Of a stretch of DNA of 64,000 nucleotides, positions 26,821 through 37,225 are shown one piece after another. The position numbers were made by a program, and so were the translations under genes. Position 1 is the stretch's first letter. Each line of letters starts with the position of its first letter. Below the pieces are notes generated by a model. That model saw nothing but the letters and a program-made list of their open reading frames with translations. It searched no databases and had not been told where the DNA came from. Source of the DNA: Ampullaceana balthica (taxonomy: Eukaryota; Mollusca; Gastropoda; Lymnaeidae); the NCBI GenBank assembly GCA_944989445.1, contig CALYLW010000169.1, forward strand, positions 1-64,000, written 5' to 3'.

Positions 26821-27592
26821 GATTTTTTGTTAGCCTGTAAAAAAATTTCTGATATCCATCCTTGGTAATCCTGCAGTTTCTACACGTATATTATTTCACA
26901 GCAAAATTCAATTCTCTCGTGAGAACTTAAGTTTTTAATTTATTAATTGGATTAATAAATGTTGTATTTTAGCTATTACAGCACAAATTTGTAAGTCTTA
27001 TTAATTTCTAAGGCTTTTTTCGACCCTTATTTTATAGTGAACTTGAATTTAATTGGAAATTGTACCTGTATGGCATTGTCAGTTAAAATAAAAAAGTGGG
27101 TTTTTTTTGCCCCCCCCCTGGAAAAATTCCTAGCGACGCCCATGGCGGCACCCCTCCCCCACCTTATGAAAAAGCATTGTTTTGAAGATTATTATTAATT
27201 AATTAGACGAATGACAAAATTAAAATATTTTTTTTTCATTCGCTTTAAAACGAAAATAAATGAATTGAATTTGCATAATTAATAAAATTTATTAATATTT
27301 GTACTTTTTATATTAAAAAGTTAATTAAAATATTTTTTAATATATAAATGTGTTTTTGTATATATTAAAAATAAAGTAATTTTATTTTAAGGATTTAAAA
27401 ACAAAAAGTCTAATTTTAAACAACAAAAATTGTAACTCTCCTAAAAATGAATTTAAAAGTAAGTAAAATGTAGTCATCTCCAAGATAAACAACCCATTAC
27501 TTCCGGGTTAGCTCATCAACATTATCGAATTAAATAAAGGGTTTGCAAAATGTAGCATCACCTCTGTGAAACTCATTTAATTAAATATATAT
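26821..27592. other. Intergenic AT-rich stretch upstream of the folate-receptor-like gene
   Basis: Mostly A/T homopolymer-rich sequence. Around 27105-27165 a C-run followed by CCTAGCGACGCCCATGG resembles one end of a common hAT-type MITE (GGCGTCGCTAGG), probably a solo remnant. No promoter motif stands out before the first exon. The 5' untranslated region cannot be delimited. Confidence 0.5.
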
Positions 27593-27896
27593 ATGCTAAT
27601 TACTCTTAGAATTACAATGGGGAACTTTGAATTTACTCTTCCGCATCCCATTCGAGTTGCATTTTCCTCTTATATTTTATCAATTTTAATTGCCATATCA
27701 ATTATTAATATAGTAGTGGTCAAAGATGTAGATGCTGCTGACGATGGTAACAAACGAATTAGTAGTAAATCATTAAATCCAACGCAACTAGATGTTGAGG
27801 AGAGTGAGTTTGAAGAAGTTTTGGATGCAGAAGGTGGAGTGACATATCGTGAGAAATCTGAGTTTGATGAAGACAGACAACAATGTACATTTTTTT
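27593..27896 (+). CDS. Folate-receptor-like gene, exon 1 (signal peptide, acidic linker)
   Basis: The open frame starts at ATG 27593 or, more likely, ATG 27617. It ends at a strong donor (TTTTTT/GTAAGT) in phase 1. It encodes the hydrophobic signal segment and a linker rich in Glu/Asp, ending at the first domain cysteine (QQCTFF). The split codon joins to exon 2 as Tyr. Confidence 0.8.
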
Positions 27897-30800
27897 GTAA
27901 GTAATAATTATTGGTAAAAGTAAAAGCAAAGAGAACGGTGCGCTCCGTAAATGGTATTTTTGGCTGCTATATTTGTGTTTTAGCATTGTGCTGGCCACAC
28001 ATCCCCCTGCTCGTTAGTGGTGGCTAAAAACTTGTGAACGCTACATCACTTGCCCCATAGTCCGTCATGGACTGGAAAGGGGGTCATTTTAATATAAAAA
28101 TAGACAACTAAACCTAACCCAGACCCTAACTATCCTAACACTAAAACTACAACCTTAATTACGTTCCGTTAATGGATGAAACTAATGCAATTTTTTGTAT
28201 TCAGGAGGGACAAAAATCTGCGAGACCTATTGATTCGTAGCCGACTGCTTATTCCGTCCTCCCATCTGGGTACCAAGCCATGTGGCCGTAATCGCTGCAA
28301 GACATGTCCCTTTGTTACCCAGATGGACCAGATTGTCTTCCCTAAGGGGATATTCAAGATTAGGAATGGCTATCTTTGTACCAGCCGTGTACCAGCCGCA
28401 ATGTGGTCTACCCCATTGTGTGTAAGCGCTGTCCTTTGAAGTACTTAGGTGAGACGGGGAGGTTACTCTCCTGCCGTATCGCTGAGCATGTACGTGCCAT
28501 TAAACAAGACAAACAGTGTCCTGTCTCCCGATACTTCAATGGACGTGATCACATGGGCTTCGATGACATGTCTGTCACCGCCATGGTTTCTTGTACAAAC
28601 ACACCTGGCAGGGTCAATCTGAAGAATAGACTAATCCAAGAGTATGGGACTCTTACACCACATGGGATTAATGTTGTGTTTGCACTGACAACCTGATTGA
28701 TTGGCCACACCCACCCTCTCCTTTCCTATATAAGCTCTTACTTTTCTCTCCTTACTTTATCTCTACTGGACTACTTGGATTTCACCGCAGCTAGGTGTTC
28801 TTTCGTTATATTCGTTTTATTTGTGTACTATTTGTCTGTTGAGGAAGGCTCTTTGCCGAAACGTTCGCTGTTGTGTTATGTCCTGTCAGGCTAAGTAATA
28901 CCCTGTTTATATGTTATACATTTACTAATTTAAAAGCCTGATTGCAGTCTCACCCCCATTACGTAAAACTTAAACTTGATTGGTGTCCATTTAAACAACA
29001 AATAGTTAAAATTTAAAAAATCTAAATTTAACATGAGCATCTCTAGATTAAGTGATAGGCAGATGGATGATTGATTGTTGTTAATATTGATATGGGGTTG
29101 AAACCCCGATGCCAGCGAATTTTTTTAAAAACCACAATGAGGGTGTTGGTAATTGTAATTTTTATACTACTTATTCTGAAAAGCGGAGACGTTGATAAAA
29201 TATATTTTAAAAAAATTAGATTTTAGAATTAATACACACACTCCTGCCTGTAAATAAATATAAAGCCAGATCTATTAGTATAGTAAATTAGGTGAATTAT
29301 ATATATATGCATATAAAGTAAATGCGGGTCCATAAATGACGTCACACGTCATCACAAAAACTTAGACCCCCATCCAATATGATTTTTGTAAATAAGTGAA
29401 GTAGTTGTAACACTAGTATTCCTATCTTGTGTTGTGACTAGTTGGAGAAATAGTTAATTGGCTAGTGTTACGACTAGTCGTAGCAATAAGAAATAATTTT
29501 ATTGCTACGACTAGTCGTAGCAGTCAGTAGCCAATATTTCTGCTTATTCTGAAAAGCGGAGGCGTTGATTAAATATATTTAAATAAATTTAGATTTTAGA
29601 ATTAATACACACACGCCTGCCTGTAAATATGTATATTTTTTTTGTGTACATTCGTAACAACACAAAATAATTTTATTGTTACGACTAGACTAGTCGTAAC
29701 AATGACAATAGCAATAGGCAATGTGTTTACTGTTACGACTATCTTATCTTATCTTATCTGTTTCAGATGCTCCTTCTATACAGAAGGTTATTGCGTCCTA
29801 CGCTTATCTATGGTTTGTGTTTAGTCCTGCATTCTTATTAGAGTTTTAAATGTTGATAAAGTTTTGGCTTTTCTGGTTTCTTCAGGCAACACATTCCACG
29901 CCAGAATTCCGGACGGGAATAACGAAAATTTGTATGAGTTTGATCTTGCATACGGAATAAGAAAGGTGTTTTTATCCTTATGTTTATCCGAGGGTTGTAT
30001 TAAGTTATCTTTGTGTTGTATTTCTAAATTAGAGTTAATTGCTTTATGTATGATTACTACTTTACTCTTCGTTCTTCTATCCTCTAATGTTTCAAGGTTT
30101 AATGATTTAACTAATGGTGTTATTCTAGTCAGTTTTGAATATTCTCCAGAAATGAATCTGGCAGTGGCAGCTCTTTTTTGGATTTGTTCTAGTTTATCAA
30201 TGTTTTCTTTGGTGGATGGGTCCCATACAGAAGATGCATATTCTAGTACAGGTCTCACCAAAGTGAGATAGCATTTCAGTTTTATATCTTTATTACATTT
30301 GTAAAGGTTTATTTTTATAAAGCCCAAGGTTTTGTTTGATTTTTTAATAACTTCATTGACATGGGGATTCCATGATAATTTCTCATTTATTAAGACTCCT
30401 AAGTATTTTGCATCTTTAGTTTGGGTTAGTTCCTTTCCATGAATGAAATATTTGGAATTTATTTGTTTCTTTTTCTTTGTTACTCTTAACAGTTGACACT
30501 TTTCTGGGTGGAAACTCATACTCCAGTTAGTTTTCCATTTTATCAATTCATCTAGGTCTTTTTGTAAAATTTTGCTATCTTGTTCTGATTTAATTGTTCT
30601 ATAGATTATACAATCATCAGCAAATAACCTAACTTTTGTTCCTGTTGAGATGTTGTTGGGTAAATCATTTATATATATTAAAAAGAGTAAGGGACCTAGC
30701 ACAGTTCCTTGTGGAACTCCTGAATTGACCTTTATTCGCGCAGTTTTAGATCCATTAATTATTACAGTTTGCTCCCTGCCCAAAAGGAAGTCTTGGATTA

Positions 30801-33800
30801 AGGTTGTATTTAATAATTTATTCACACAGTTTTGGCTTTTCGACACATTTTATTTAATAATTTAATTGTTAGCGTTATTTGCCTAGGTACACAGCTGCTA
30901 AAATAATGAGCCAATATCACTATATTAATATTTAGGCTAAAATTTTTCATTTCTATGCTACGACTAAGACTAAACATTTGTACTGAGATAATCAATTTTA
31001 ATTTAAAACTGAATAGTTAAAGTAGTACTAGTGCCGGCCAAAAATAAATAAAAAATAAATAGTTATAATTTTTAAAAATCCCAATGCGGTTGTCTATTTT
31101 TTTTCTTCTTCTTCTTTTTTTTTACACCATAATTTAATTATTAATTTAATTAGGGTGTTGGCAAAACTGGTAATTTATTTTCAATAATTCTGTTAAGCAT
31201 ACATGGAGAATAGGATTGGTCCTAAAACTGAGCCCTGTGGTACGCCACAGGCAAGGAAAGGGTCAATAGAAGATGCATGATTCACCACTATCCACTGTGT
31301 TCTGTGTAGTTTAAGAGATGCCCAACTCATTCAGAAGCTCATTGTCATTATATCCAAACCAACACTAAAATTTAAAATAGAATTATAATAGTAATACATG
31401 TAACATATTTTATATTATGATGTCTGATAGGACCGTCACTTTTTATTTAATATTATAGTCTATACAAATATAGATGTAATCAGCATTATTTTTTGCTTTT
31501 AAATTTGACTTAATCAAGCACTTCATGAATTTATTATATTTAAAAATAATTTAAGCGTTTTAAGGGACCATATTTGTTGCTTTTAAAATGCTTCAGAACA
31601 TTTTGGATTCCTTGATGTTTAGTTATAACCCAGGAATTTTGAGTTTGGAAATAAAAAATTATTAAATAATGCATGAATGCTGTTTTTGTTGTTTTTTTTT
31701 AACCCAGACGTTTTACATGTTACTATCGACGACAGCTTATCATCTTTTTTTTTAAAAAAAGAAACATATCATCATGCTTATCACTTTTCTATCTACCTAA
31801 ATATATGCTGATTTGCGGCGTAACACTTAAAAAGAAAAGTGGGGGAAACATTACCCAATGTTGGTTGTCGCTTGTCATATTTCTGAACTTTTATTAATTG
31901 TTACTGCCGCCCCAATAGTGTTTGGGTGATGTGGTGTCTTATCTTCGTTGAAAAGAAACATTGCATCTGCATCCACAAACAAATGGACAACTGGAACGTG
32001 TCAATCGAACTCTTAAAGAAACCTTATGATCTATGTGACGACTTGGGCCAATTTATCCCCAGTTTTCTGTTGGTATATCACACATCTTTACATGCCTCAA
32101 TCAGGTGCACTCCTTTTGAGGTCATGTATGGATGGAAGGCCATGCTTCCTACGTACCTCAGTCCTGAAGAATTTAAAATTGTGTTCCCAATACCATAATT
32201 GGACAATATCAACCTTGATGTGCTGAGCACATTGACAAGCATTCCAAAAAACTTTCATCTATCTGTGAGTACAAATATCAACTATGCTCAGGAACATCTA
32301 AAGTGAAACTTTGATAGCACAAACAACAGTGCACAAAAAACAACTGATGACTCCATCATTTATAGCAAAGAATCAGTGCCATATTCATCACATGGGTTCA
32401 AATATGGAACTATGCTGGATTGGTAACTACTATATGGTTGATCATTGAACAAGTGAAGATTTAAGCTTAAGAATAAAGAGAAAGAAGATACTCAGAAACA
32501 CCTACCATGTCAGTAACCTTAAGGTTTACAGCAATGAACAGGGTTCCTCACACAATTAGTTCTCCCATGATAATGTCAAAGGCAATGTAAATGTGAACTT
32601 ATATATACAACAATAGCAATTAAAGAGATCAGTCGAAGAGAAAGACATTATTATCATACACACTGCCCTGAAACTAATGCAGATTAGGACTTTAAACCCA
32701 CTAACAATTTCAAAAAGGAAGTGTCTCAGCACAACTCACGGCCTTACTTTTGATAAGGTTTTATATTATAATTTTACACAAGATCTTTTACAATCTGTAA
32801 TAAATCAGATAAGAACTGTATCAATGAATATGATATCATAGGGCAATGAAATATTTACTTAAGTTGTTATTAATGTTTTTTTGTGCGATAAATTTTTATG
32901 TTTTGATTATTTATTAATTGTTTTCACTTATTTTAATTTTTGTCCTAAAGCAACACTGGTTTTGTTTGGTATATTTCCTAGGACTTATTAAAATAACTAT
33001 AAGTTATAAAAAAAACAACAACAAAAAACAGGACGGAAGCTAGAACCAACCTTCTAGTTTGTAAATGTAGACTGTTACAAGAATATTTAACATATAATAC
33101 AAATTACTATTTAAATTCTATTCCTGAGAATTAAATAAAATACAAAACAAAAAAATCTAAAATTGTAAGGAAAGTGTTAACACCATCTTATCATTCAACA
33201 GACAGCAACAGATTCCCAGCATATGAAGGAGGGTTAGTCAACTGTACCTGGTACACATCAAAAGCTTGTTGTAAGAGAACCGAAGTCACTTCTGTGTTTT
33301 CTGCCATGGATCCCTTGTATGGTGCATCAGTTTTGTGTCGAAATTATATCAACTATTTGATGTGCTTTTTCTGCAGTCCTGACCAATACAAGTTCTTCAA
33401 GGCCAATAAGTTGAATAAGTAAGAAAAGGATTTGTAAATCATTCACAATTACTTCCAATATAAAATCCAGAGATGATTTATTTTGCATATCAATCTTTGT
33501 GCCTAAATTAAACCTACAAAAATAATCTAATTTTAAATTAATATTTATCTAATATAGGGCTGGTACTGATTAAAAAATATTTTTTCGATTAATTGGGAAA
33601 CAGTTTAATCGATTAATCTATTAATTTCGATTAATTATATGTTTCATGTTGAGAGAAAAAAGATGTATCAAAGTACATTGTAGTTTGTGGGGACTTAAGT
33701 TTATTTCCCGTTGACAGATATTTCTCCTTAGATGTTCTTCACAGCATATATTTGAAACAAAAATGTTCATTTGATAAATTGTTTCGTGAGCCGCATGCGA

Positions 33801-35105
33801 GCCAAAGTTTGGCCTCCGTTAATATAGAGATTGAAGCCACATTTTCATGGGTACCCGGAAAGAATTTTACTACCCGGGTAATCACACGGCAATGGGTACC
33901 CGTTGACAGGCCTATTCTGCTATGCAAGAAATAGGGGAAAAAAAACTTTTTGTTTACGTATGCACGTCTAAATAAATAATAATAATACGAGGGAAAGTAT
34001 GTAAGTAACAAAAAATATAAATTATTAATAAATTAGAAAAAAAAGTATTAGTAATATTTTCTTTAATTTTAATCGAATGTTAATCTATTAAATTTTTTAC
34101 CTATTAATCTATTAATTAATCGTTAATTTCTGCAGCCGTAATCTAATACTCAAATTTCTTAACATGTATGACATAAGTTTAAAAAAAAATGGAATCTGAA
34201 TTTAACCCATTTCAGAAAAGTTTCTGTGTGTCTTGAATATTGTGAATCACTTTATGAAGAATGCAAGTCAGCTGGATTTAATAAAACACTAATTGGTAAG
34301 TTTTTTAATCCATTAAAAAATGTTTATTGTTCCTTTAATAAATTCTCCTAATTGACATGAAATTGTTTTCTAAAAATAGATTTTTACTTCATGTCAAAAA
34401 CGTAATGTTAAATATATTTTAAATCAAGATTTTTTGTTATAGCTGAGAATTCATAATTTTGAAATGTTATTTAACTTCATTTTCTTATTAAAATTCTTAG
34501 CAGTTGAAACTATATGAGACAAAATGGATGAACAAATTTTGTAGTCTGGAATTATGTTGCCTAGAGTTATTACAGTGGTCGACACATCTGAAGAAGCTGA
34601 ATTTTTCAGTGTAACTGCTTTCTTTTCATGGCTTAAAACATTTGGCCTAATTCATTTCTAAGGCTTGAATTCCATAATGAAAGAAAATAGTTATCCAACT
34701 TGAATCCAATTTGTCTTTGCTGTAATTTGTCTAATAATTTCTTTTACATTTTCAGTTTAATTTTAAAAGATGAAATTTTTTATTCAAGAAAAGTTTAATC
34801 GAAATTATAAAAGAAAATTTTTTTAAATCTTAAAATTTTGAAATTATTTCAATAGCTTTTAAAAATTAAGATTTCAGCATTTTTAATTAAACAATCAGAA
34901 ATAAATGCATTATTCCAAAATACGTTTTTCATCAGGTGAAGCCTACACTAATGGAACTTCATTTTGTGCTGCACAAAATTTTGAAGTAGAGGAAAGTGCA
35001 GATTGTTTCAAATTTGATCCTACTGTATTTGGTTATTCTACTTATCTCGTACCTTGGCCAGCATTGCTTATCTTTATTATTTTTGTTGGGCAACAGGTCA
35101 AATAA
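27593..35105 (+). CDS. Folate-receptor-like cysteine-rich surface protein, probably GPI-anchored (4 exons)
   Basis: Exons 27593-27896, 33202-33418, 34216-34295 and 34936-35105 join with matching phases (1, 2, 1) to a 771-base frame ending in TAA. Starting at the second ATG (27617, better context ACAATGG) gives 248 aa. Seen: hydrophobic N-terminal segment (residues ~16-40) as signal peptide; acidic linker; a Cys-rich domain (residues ~90-213) with NCTWY..KACC, LMCFFCSPDQ and VCLEYCESLYEECK, the pattern of the folate receptor family; then FCAAQNF. The C-terminus (residues ~230-244) is hydrophobic and followed directly by QQVK and stop, as in a GPI-attachment signal, though the charged last residues are a little atypical. 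Sequons NCT, NKT and NGT are present. Family members bind folates or serve in cell recognition; binding here is unproven. The gene could continue if CAACAG/GTCAAA near 35096 is a donor. Confidence 0.82.
27955..28095 (+). mobile_element. 3' part of a tRNA-derived SINE
   Basis: The text from GCATTGTGCTGGCCACAC through CTTGCCCCATAGTCCGTCATGG matches the body of the SINEs at 35847-36103 and 59693-59880. The tRNA-like head is missing, so it is 5'-truncated or decayed. Confidence 0.75.
28170..28920 (+). pseudogene. Penelope-like element remnant: GIY-YIG endonuclease end
   Basis: The frame at 28200-28377 reads NLRDLLIRSRLL...GTKPCGRNRCKTCPF. The frame at 28392-28696 reads NVVYPIVCKRCPLKYLGETG...RIAEH and ends in ...TPHGIN. 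Together these are the Cys-rich linker and GIY-YIG nuclease typical of the C-terminus of Penelope-like elements. The two frames are offset by a small duplication of GTACCAGCCGT around 28378-28399, which kills the ORF. The reverse transcriptase part is absent. After the stop, GAGGAAGGCTCTTTGCCGAA (28841-28860) is the kind of terminal sequence these elements carry. It lies in intron 1 of the folate-receptor-like gene, same strand. Confidence 0.85.
28834..28866 (+). ncRNA. Degenerate hammerhead-ribozyme-like motif in the Penelope-like remnant
   Basis: CTGTTGA (28836-28842), a GGC/GCC stem with a TCTTT loop, and GAAAC (28858-28862) have the spacing of a minimal hammerhead core (CUGANGA ... GAAAC). 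Penelope-like elements are known to carry such ribozymes in their terminal repeats. The A-to-T change in the first core box would be expected to abolish cleavage, so this is a remnant if real. Confidence 0.4.
29145..29632. repeat. Pair of ~90-base direct repeats about 390 bases apart
   Basis: The segment from TTATTCTGAAAAGCGGAGAC (about 29170) to CTCCTGCCTGTAAAT recurs from about 29545 as TTATTCTGAAAAGCGGAGGC to CGCCTGCCTGTAAAT, with a few changes. The copies flank the palindromic element at 29466-29522. They could be an old segmental duplication or the ends of a decayed element. Confidence 0.7.
29466..29522. repeat. Fold-back of two palindromes (TACGACTAGTCGTA)
   Basis: 29503-29522 is a perfect 20-base palindrome (TGCTACGACTAGTCGTAGCA). 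29466-29485 is nearly the same sequence (one base pair off), and the spacer between them is AT-rich. A related 13-base inverted pair ATTGTTACGACTA / TAGTCGTAACAAT lies at 29675-29703. The sequences look like termini of a short TIR element family. Confidence 0.8.
29742..30850 (-). mobile_element. LINE (non-LTR retrotransposon), 5'-truncated, with (GATAA)n tail
   Basis: The element runs on the minus strand inside intron 1. It keeps the 3' half of the reverse transcriptase ORF (30846-29821) and a short 3' end with a CTTCT/AGAAG stem. It finishes in a repeated GATAA motif (plus strand TTATC repeats at 29740-29759). Its last ~55 bases closely match the 3' end of the SINE at 58062-58342. Confidence 0.9.
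29821..30846 (-). pseudogene. LINE reverse transcriptase, C-terminal 341 codons
   Basis: The translation contains SGVPQGTVLGPLLFLIYIND (the motif B region) and FADDCIIY (catalytic FADD box, motif C). The thumb region KYLGVLINEKLSWNPH and the C-terminal region RPVLEYASSVWDP follow, typical of Jockey/CR1/I-type LINEs. The frame is open for 341 codons with no internal stop, so the copy is young. The endonuclease and the finger half of the polymerase are missing, a usual 5' truncation. Confidence 0.9.
31190..31320 (-). pseudogene. Second LINE reverse transcriptase fragment
   Basis: The reverse complement of about 31208-31258 reads GVPQGSVLGPILFSMY, the RT motif B region. Only ~100 bases are recognisable and the flanks are AT-rich. 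It differs in sequence from the neighbouring LINE, so it is a separate, older insertion. Confidence 0.7.
31900..32560 (+). pseudogene. Ty3/gypsy-type retrotransposon remnant (integrase end of pol)
   Basis: Around 31975-32030 one frame reads QTNGQLERVNRTLKETL, the integrase core end. Another frame (32040-32160) reads QFIPSFLLVYHTSLHAS...TPFEVMYG. Near 32490-32545 the text reads RNTYHVSNLKVY, the usual end of gypsy pol. Frameshifts and stops separate these pieces. No LTRs or other domains were recognised. It is an old dead copy in intron 1. Confidence 0.8.
32561..33201. other. Rest of intron 1, no recognisable gene
   Basis: AT-rich sequence between the gypsy remnant and exon 2. It might include decayed LTR sequence, but no matching pair was found. 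A pyrimidine-rich tract precedes the acceptor CATTCAACAG/AC at 33201. Confidence 0.4.
33202..33418 (+). CDS. Folate-receptor-like gene, exon 2 (CTWY..CC, CFFCSPDQ)
   Basis: The acceptor AG is at 33200-33201 and the donor AATAA/GTAAGA at 33418. It enters in phase 1 and leaves in phase 2. It encodes the core of the Cys-rich domain: NCTWYTSKACCKR and MCFFCSPDQYKF. The Cys-Cys pair and the C-x2-CSP pattern are what identify the folate receptor family. Confidence 0.85.
33555..34140 (-). mobile_element. Non-autonomous hAT copy with perfect 8-base TSD (intron 2)
   Basis: Ends are TAGGGCTG at 33555 and CAGCCGTA at 34140. It is flanked by a perfect direct repeat ATCTAATA (33547-33554 and 34141-34148). 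The subterminal ATTAATCGATTAAT-rich sequence matches the copies at 41250 and 51541, but in opposite orientation. The internal ~300 bases differ from those copies, perhaps a different internal deletion of the same parent. Confidence 0.85.
34216..34295 (+). CDS. Folate-receptor-like gene, exon 3
   Basis: An 80-base exon between TTTCAG and ATTG/GTAAGT-like TTGGTAAG. It encodes VSVCLEYCESLYEECKSAGF, the second Cys cluster of the folate-receptor fold. Phases 2 in and 1 out agree with both neighbours. It is too short to stand out as an ORF but is unambiguous by homology pattern. Confidence 0.85.
34936..35105 (+). CDS. Folate-receptor-like gene, exon 4 (C-terminal hydrophobic tail)
   Basis: It follows acceptor TTTTTCATCAG. 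It encodes the last Cys-containing strands (TSFCAAQNFEVEESADC) and then a hydrophobic stretch PWPALLIFIIFVG, four further residues and TAA. AATAAA overlaps the stop codon; further AATAAA motifs lie near 35645 and 35726 as candidate polyadenylation signals. Confidence 0.8.
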
Positions 35106-35846
35106 ATTTACCTGGAAACTGATTGTATTTTGATTTTTTTTTCAATGTAAAAAGTACCATCAGGTTCTGTTAGTGTCTCAATTTCAAAGGGGTGTGGTGA
35201 TTTATTAACTAATAACTTAGATTTATATCAACCAAAGATAGTGTAAAGTGATTTTGTTATTTCTACTTAGTTTATGATTAACAGCTCATTAACTAATTGT
35301 CCATTTTTGCATTAATATTTCAAAGTGAAATTAAATGTATTTACATTTTATAGTAAAATATCAAATTATTGATACTTATTTATAATTTATGCCTGCTATT
35401 AAATGTTTGTACCTTTGTTGTTATACAAGGCAATAGTCAAAGTATAGATAATAATAATTGATTGGTTTTGTTGTCAGTGAAAAAAAAACCTGATATTATT
35501 GTTGAATTTCCTCAAATCGAACCAAACATTGTATATTTATAAAAAATGTTTTGCATGAGTGTTGATTTATGAAACAGGAATACTATATGTACCCTACTGT
35601 ACATTTGCAGACCAAATTGCTTTCAGACATCATGATGGGATCATAATAAAACTAAAGAAAATCAATATAAATTCTCAACTAGTATAAAATATAAAATGTC
35701 CCCATTATTCCCCATGGAAAATTTTAAATAAAATGACAGATCACATTAATCATTTTAATTTCATTTCATGCAATGTTTCCTTTTTAAAAAAAAAGTAATT
35801 AAATATGACCCTGTAACTGCATTTACAACATAAATAGATTATATTA
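35106..35846. other. 3' flank of the folate-receptor-like gene
   Basis: AT-rich, probably the 3' UTR plus intergenic DNA. AATAAA-type signals occur near 35645 and 35726. No ORF or element recognised. Confidence 0.4.
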
Positions 35847-36103
35847 GGGGTGCGTTGGTTGAGCGGCAGCGCGCTCGGCTGGCGTACCAAGAGTCACGGG
35901 AAAATCTCCTTGAAGGCAGGGGCCAAGAGCGTCCCTGAGTTTACCCAGCTCTGAATGGCTACCTGACATCAGTTGGGGTAAAGTAAAGGCGGCTGGGCAT
36001 TGTGCTAGCCACACAATCCCCCTGTATGATGTGGCTATAGAAACTTGTGAATTTTGCATCACTTGCCCCATAGGCCAGCATTGTCTGAAATGGGAACTTT
36101 AAA
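35847..36103 (+). mobile_element. tRNA-derived SINE with near-perfect target duplication
   Basis: The head GGGGTGCGTTGGTTGAGCGG has the A-box style of a tRNA gene. The body shares GGCATTGTGCTAGCCACAC and CTTGCCCCATAG with other SINEs of the window. Flanks AGATTATATTA (35836-35846) and AGATTTTATTA (36104-36114) are an 11-base target duplication with one mismatch. No complete tRNA cloverleaf with mature ends, so not a functional tRNA gene. Confidence 0.88.
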
Positions 36104-36114
36104 AGATTTTATTA

Positions 36115-37225
36115 GAAAAAATTATTTGTTTACAATACAATTCAAAGAATTTTGGACTCTTATCACAGATTCAGACTGGCATCATATTTACAATTTCAAA
36201 GTTGTTCATGAGCCTTTAGAATAAAAAAAAACAAAAGTTTAATGTACTTCCATAAGTGATGGCATACATATAAAGGTGGGGTGAATCATTTCTGAGATTG
36301 TATTATAAGGTTGTCTAAATTTTGCGCCAAATTTGTTACAAAAAGGTAGGTGAGAAGGTCAGGAACATCATTTATGAATGGTATCTAAGGATAAAATAAA
36401 CTTTTACTGTTCTTTTTTTTATTCTGCCCCATAAAATGAAATTTTCAGTAACATTTTGTTAACAGTGGAGAGTTAAAAAAAGGTGCGTTTTATTAGGCAA
36501 AAAATATCATCTGGTTTTATAGATATTTAAACGTATTGTGGATATGAATACTTTGTGCAGATATGAAACAATTTTATGAACATTGATGGCAACCCAGGCT
36601 TTTTATACAGCAATCAAGTTTTGATTTTTTAAAATGTTTTTTATTATTATTTTAAAATTTTTGTTTGTAAATCATTAAAAGCTTTAAATATTTCATAGGA
36701 CGAGTTTATCTCTTTAAATCCCTCAGTTAAAGAACTATGATGTGTAAGCTTAATAGAATGTTTTAAAAAAAAGATTCATAAATGGTATACTCAATCTGCT
36801 TAAATATATACATTATAAAAATCCCTATGGTATTTATTAAAACAAATCTGTAATCTTTCCAGTTGGGCACTTTGATATTGTGAAATAACTGTATATAAAT
36901 ATCAAACTTTTTAGCTTTGCCACTTCTCCAAATAAGCATTGATTGTTTAAAAATGCAGAAAAATAATTAATTCTTAAAAGGGGTTGAAAATGAAGAAAAA
37001 ATTCTTTATGTGTTAAAATACATTCAACTACATCATATTAAATCTACTTCACATTTTTTAAAAATGTTTTAACTATTAATCAAACACCTTTTGTATCTCT
37101 TATTGGATTTATTTAAATTTTATCTTTTTTTTTATCACCTATTTGAAAAGCAGCATATTTATGTCATGTTACTGTGTTAACATTTTATCAGGAGTGCAGC
37201 CCAAATAAAAAAAAACACTAAAAAA
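36115..37225. other. Intergenic AT-rich DNA without recognisable gene
   Basis: Only short open frames and A/T runs. No conserved motif, RNA gene or transposon terminus recognised. Confidence 0.4.

Noticed and set aside
35847..35920. Possible tRNA gene
   Set aside because: A-box-like head but no complete cloverleaf; the rest matches the SINE body and is flanked by a target duplication.
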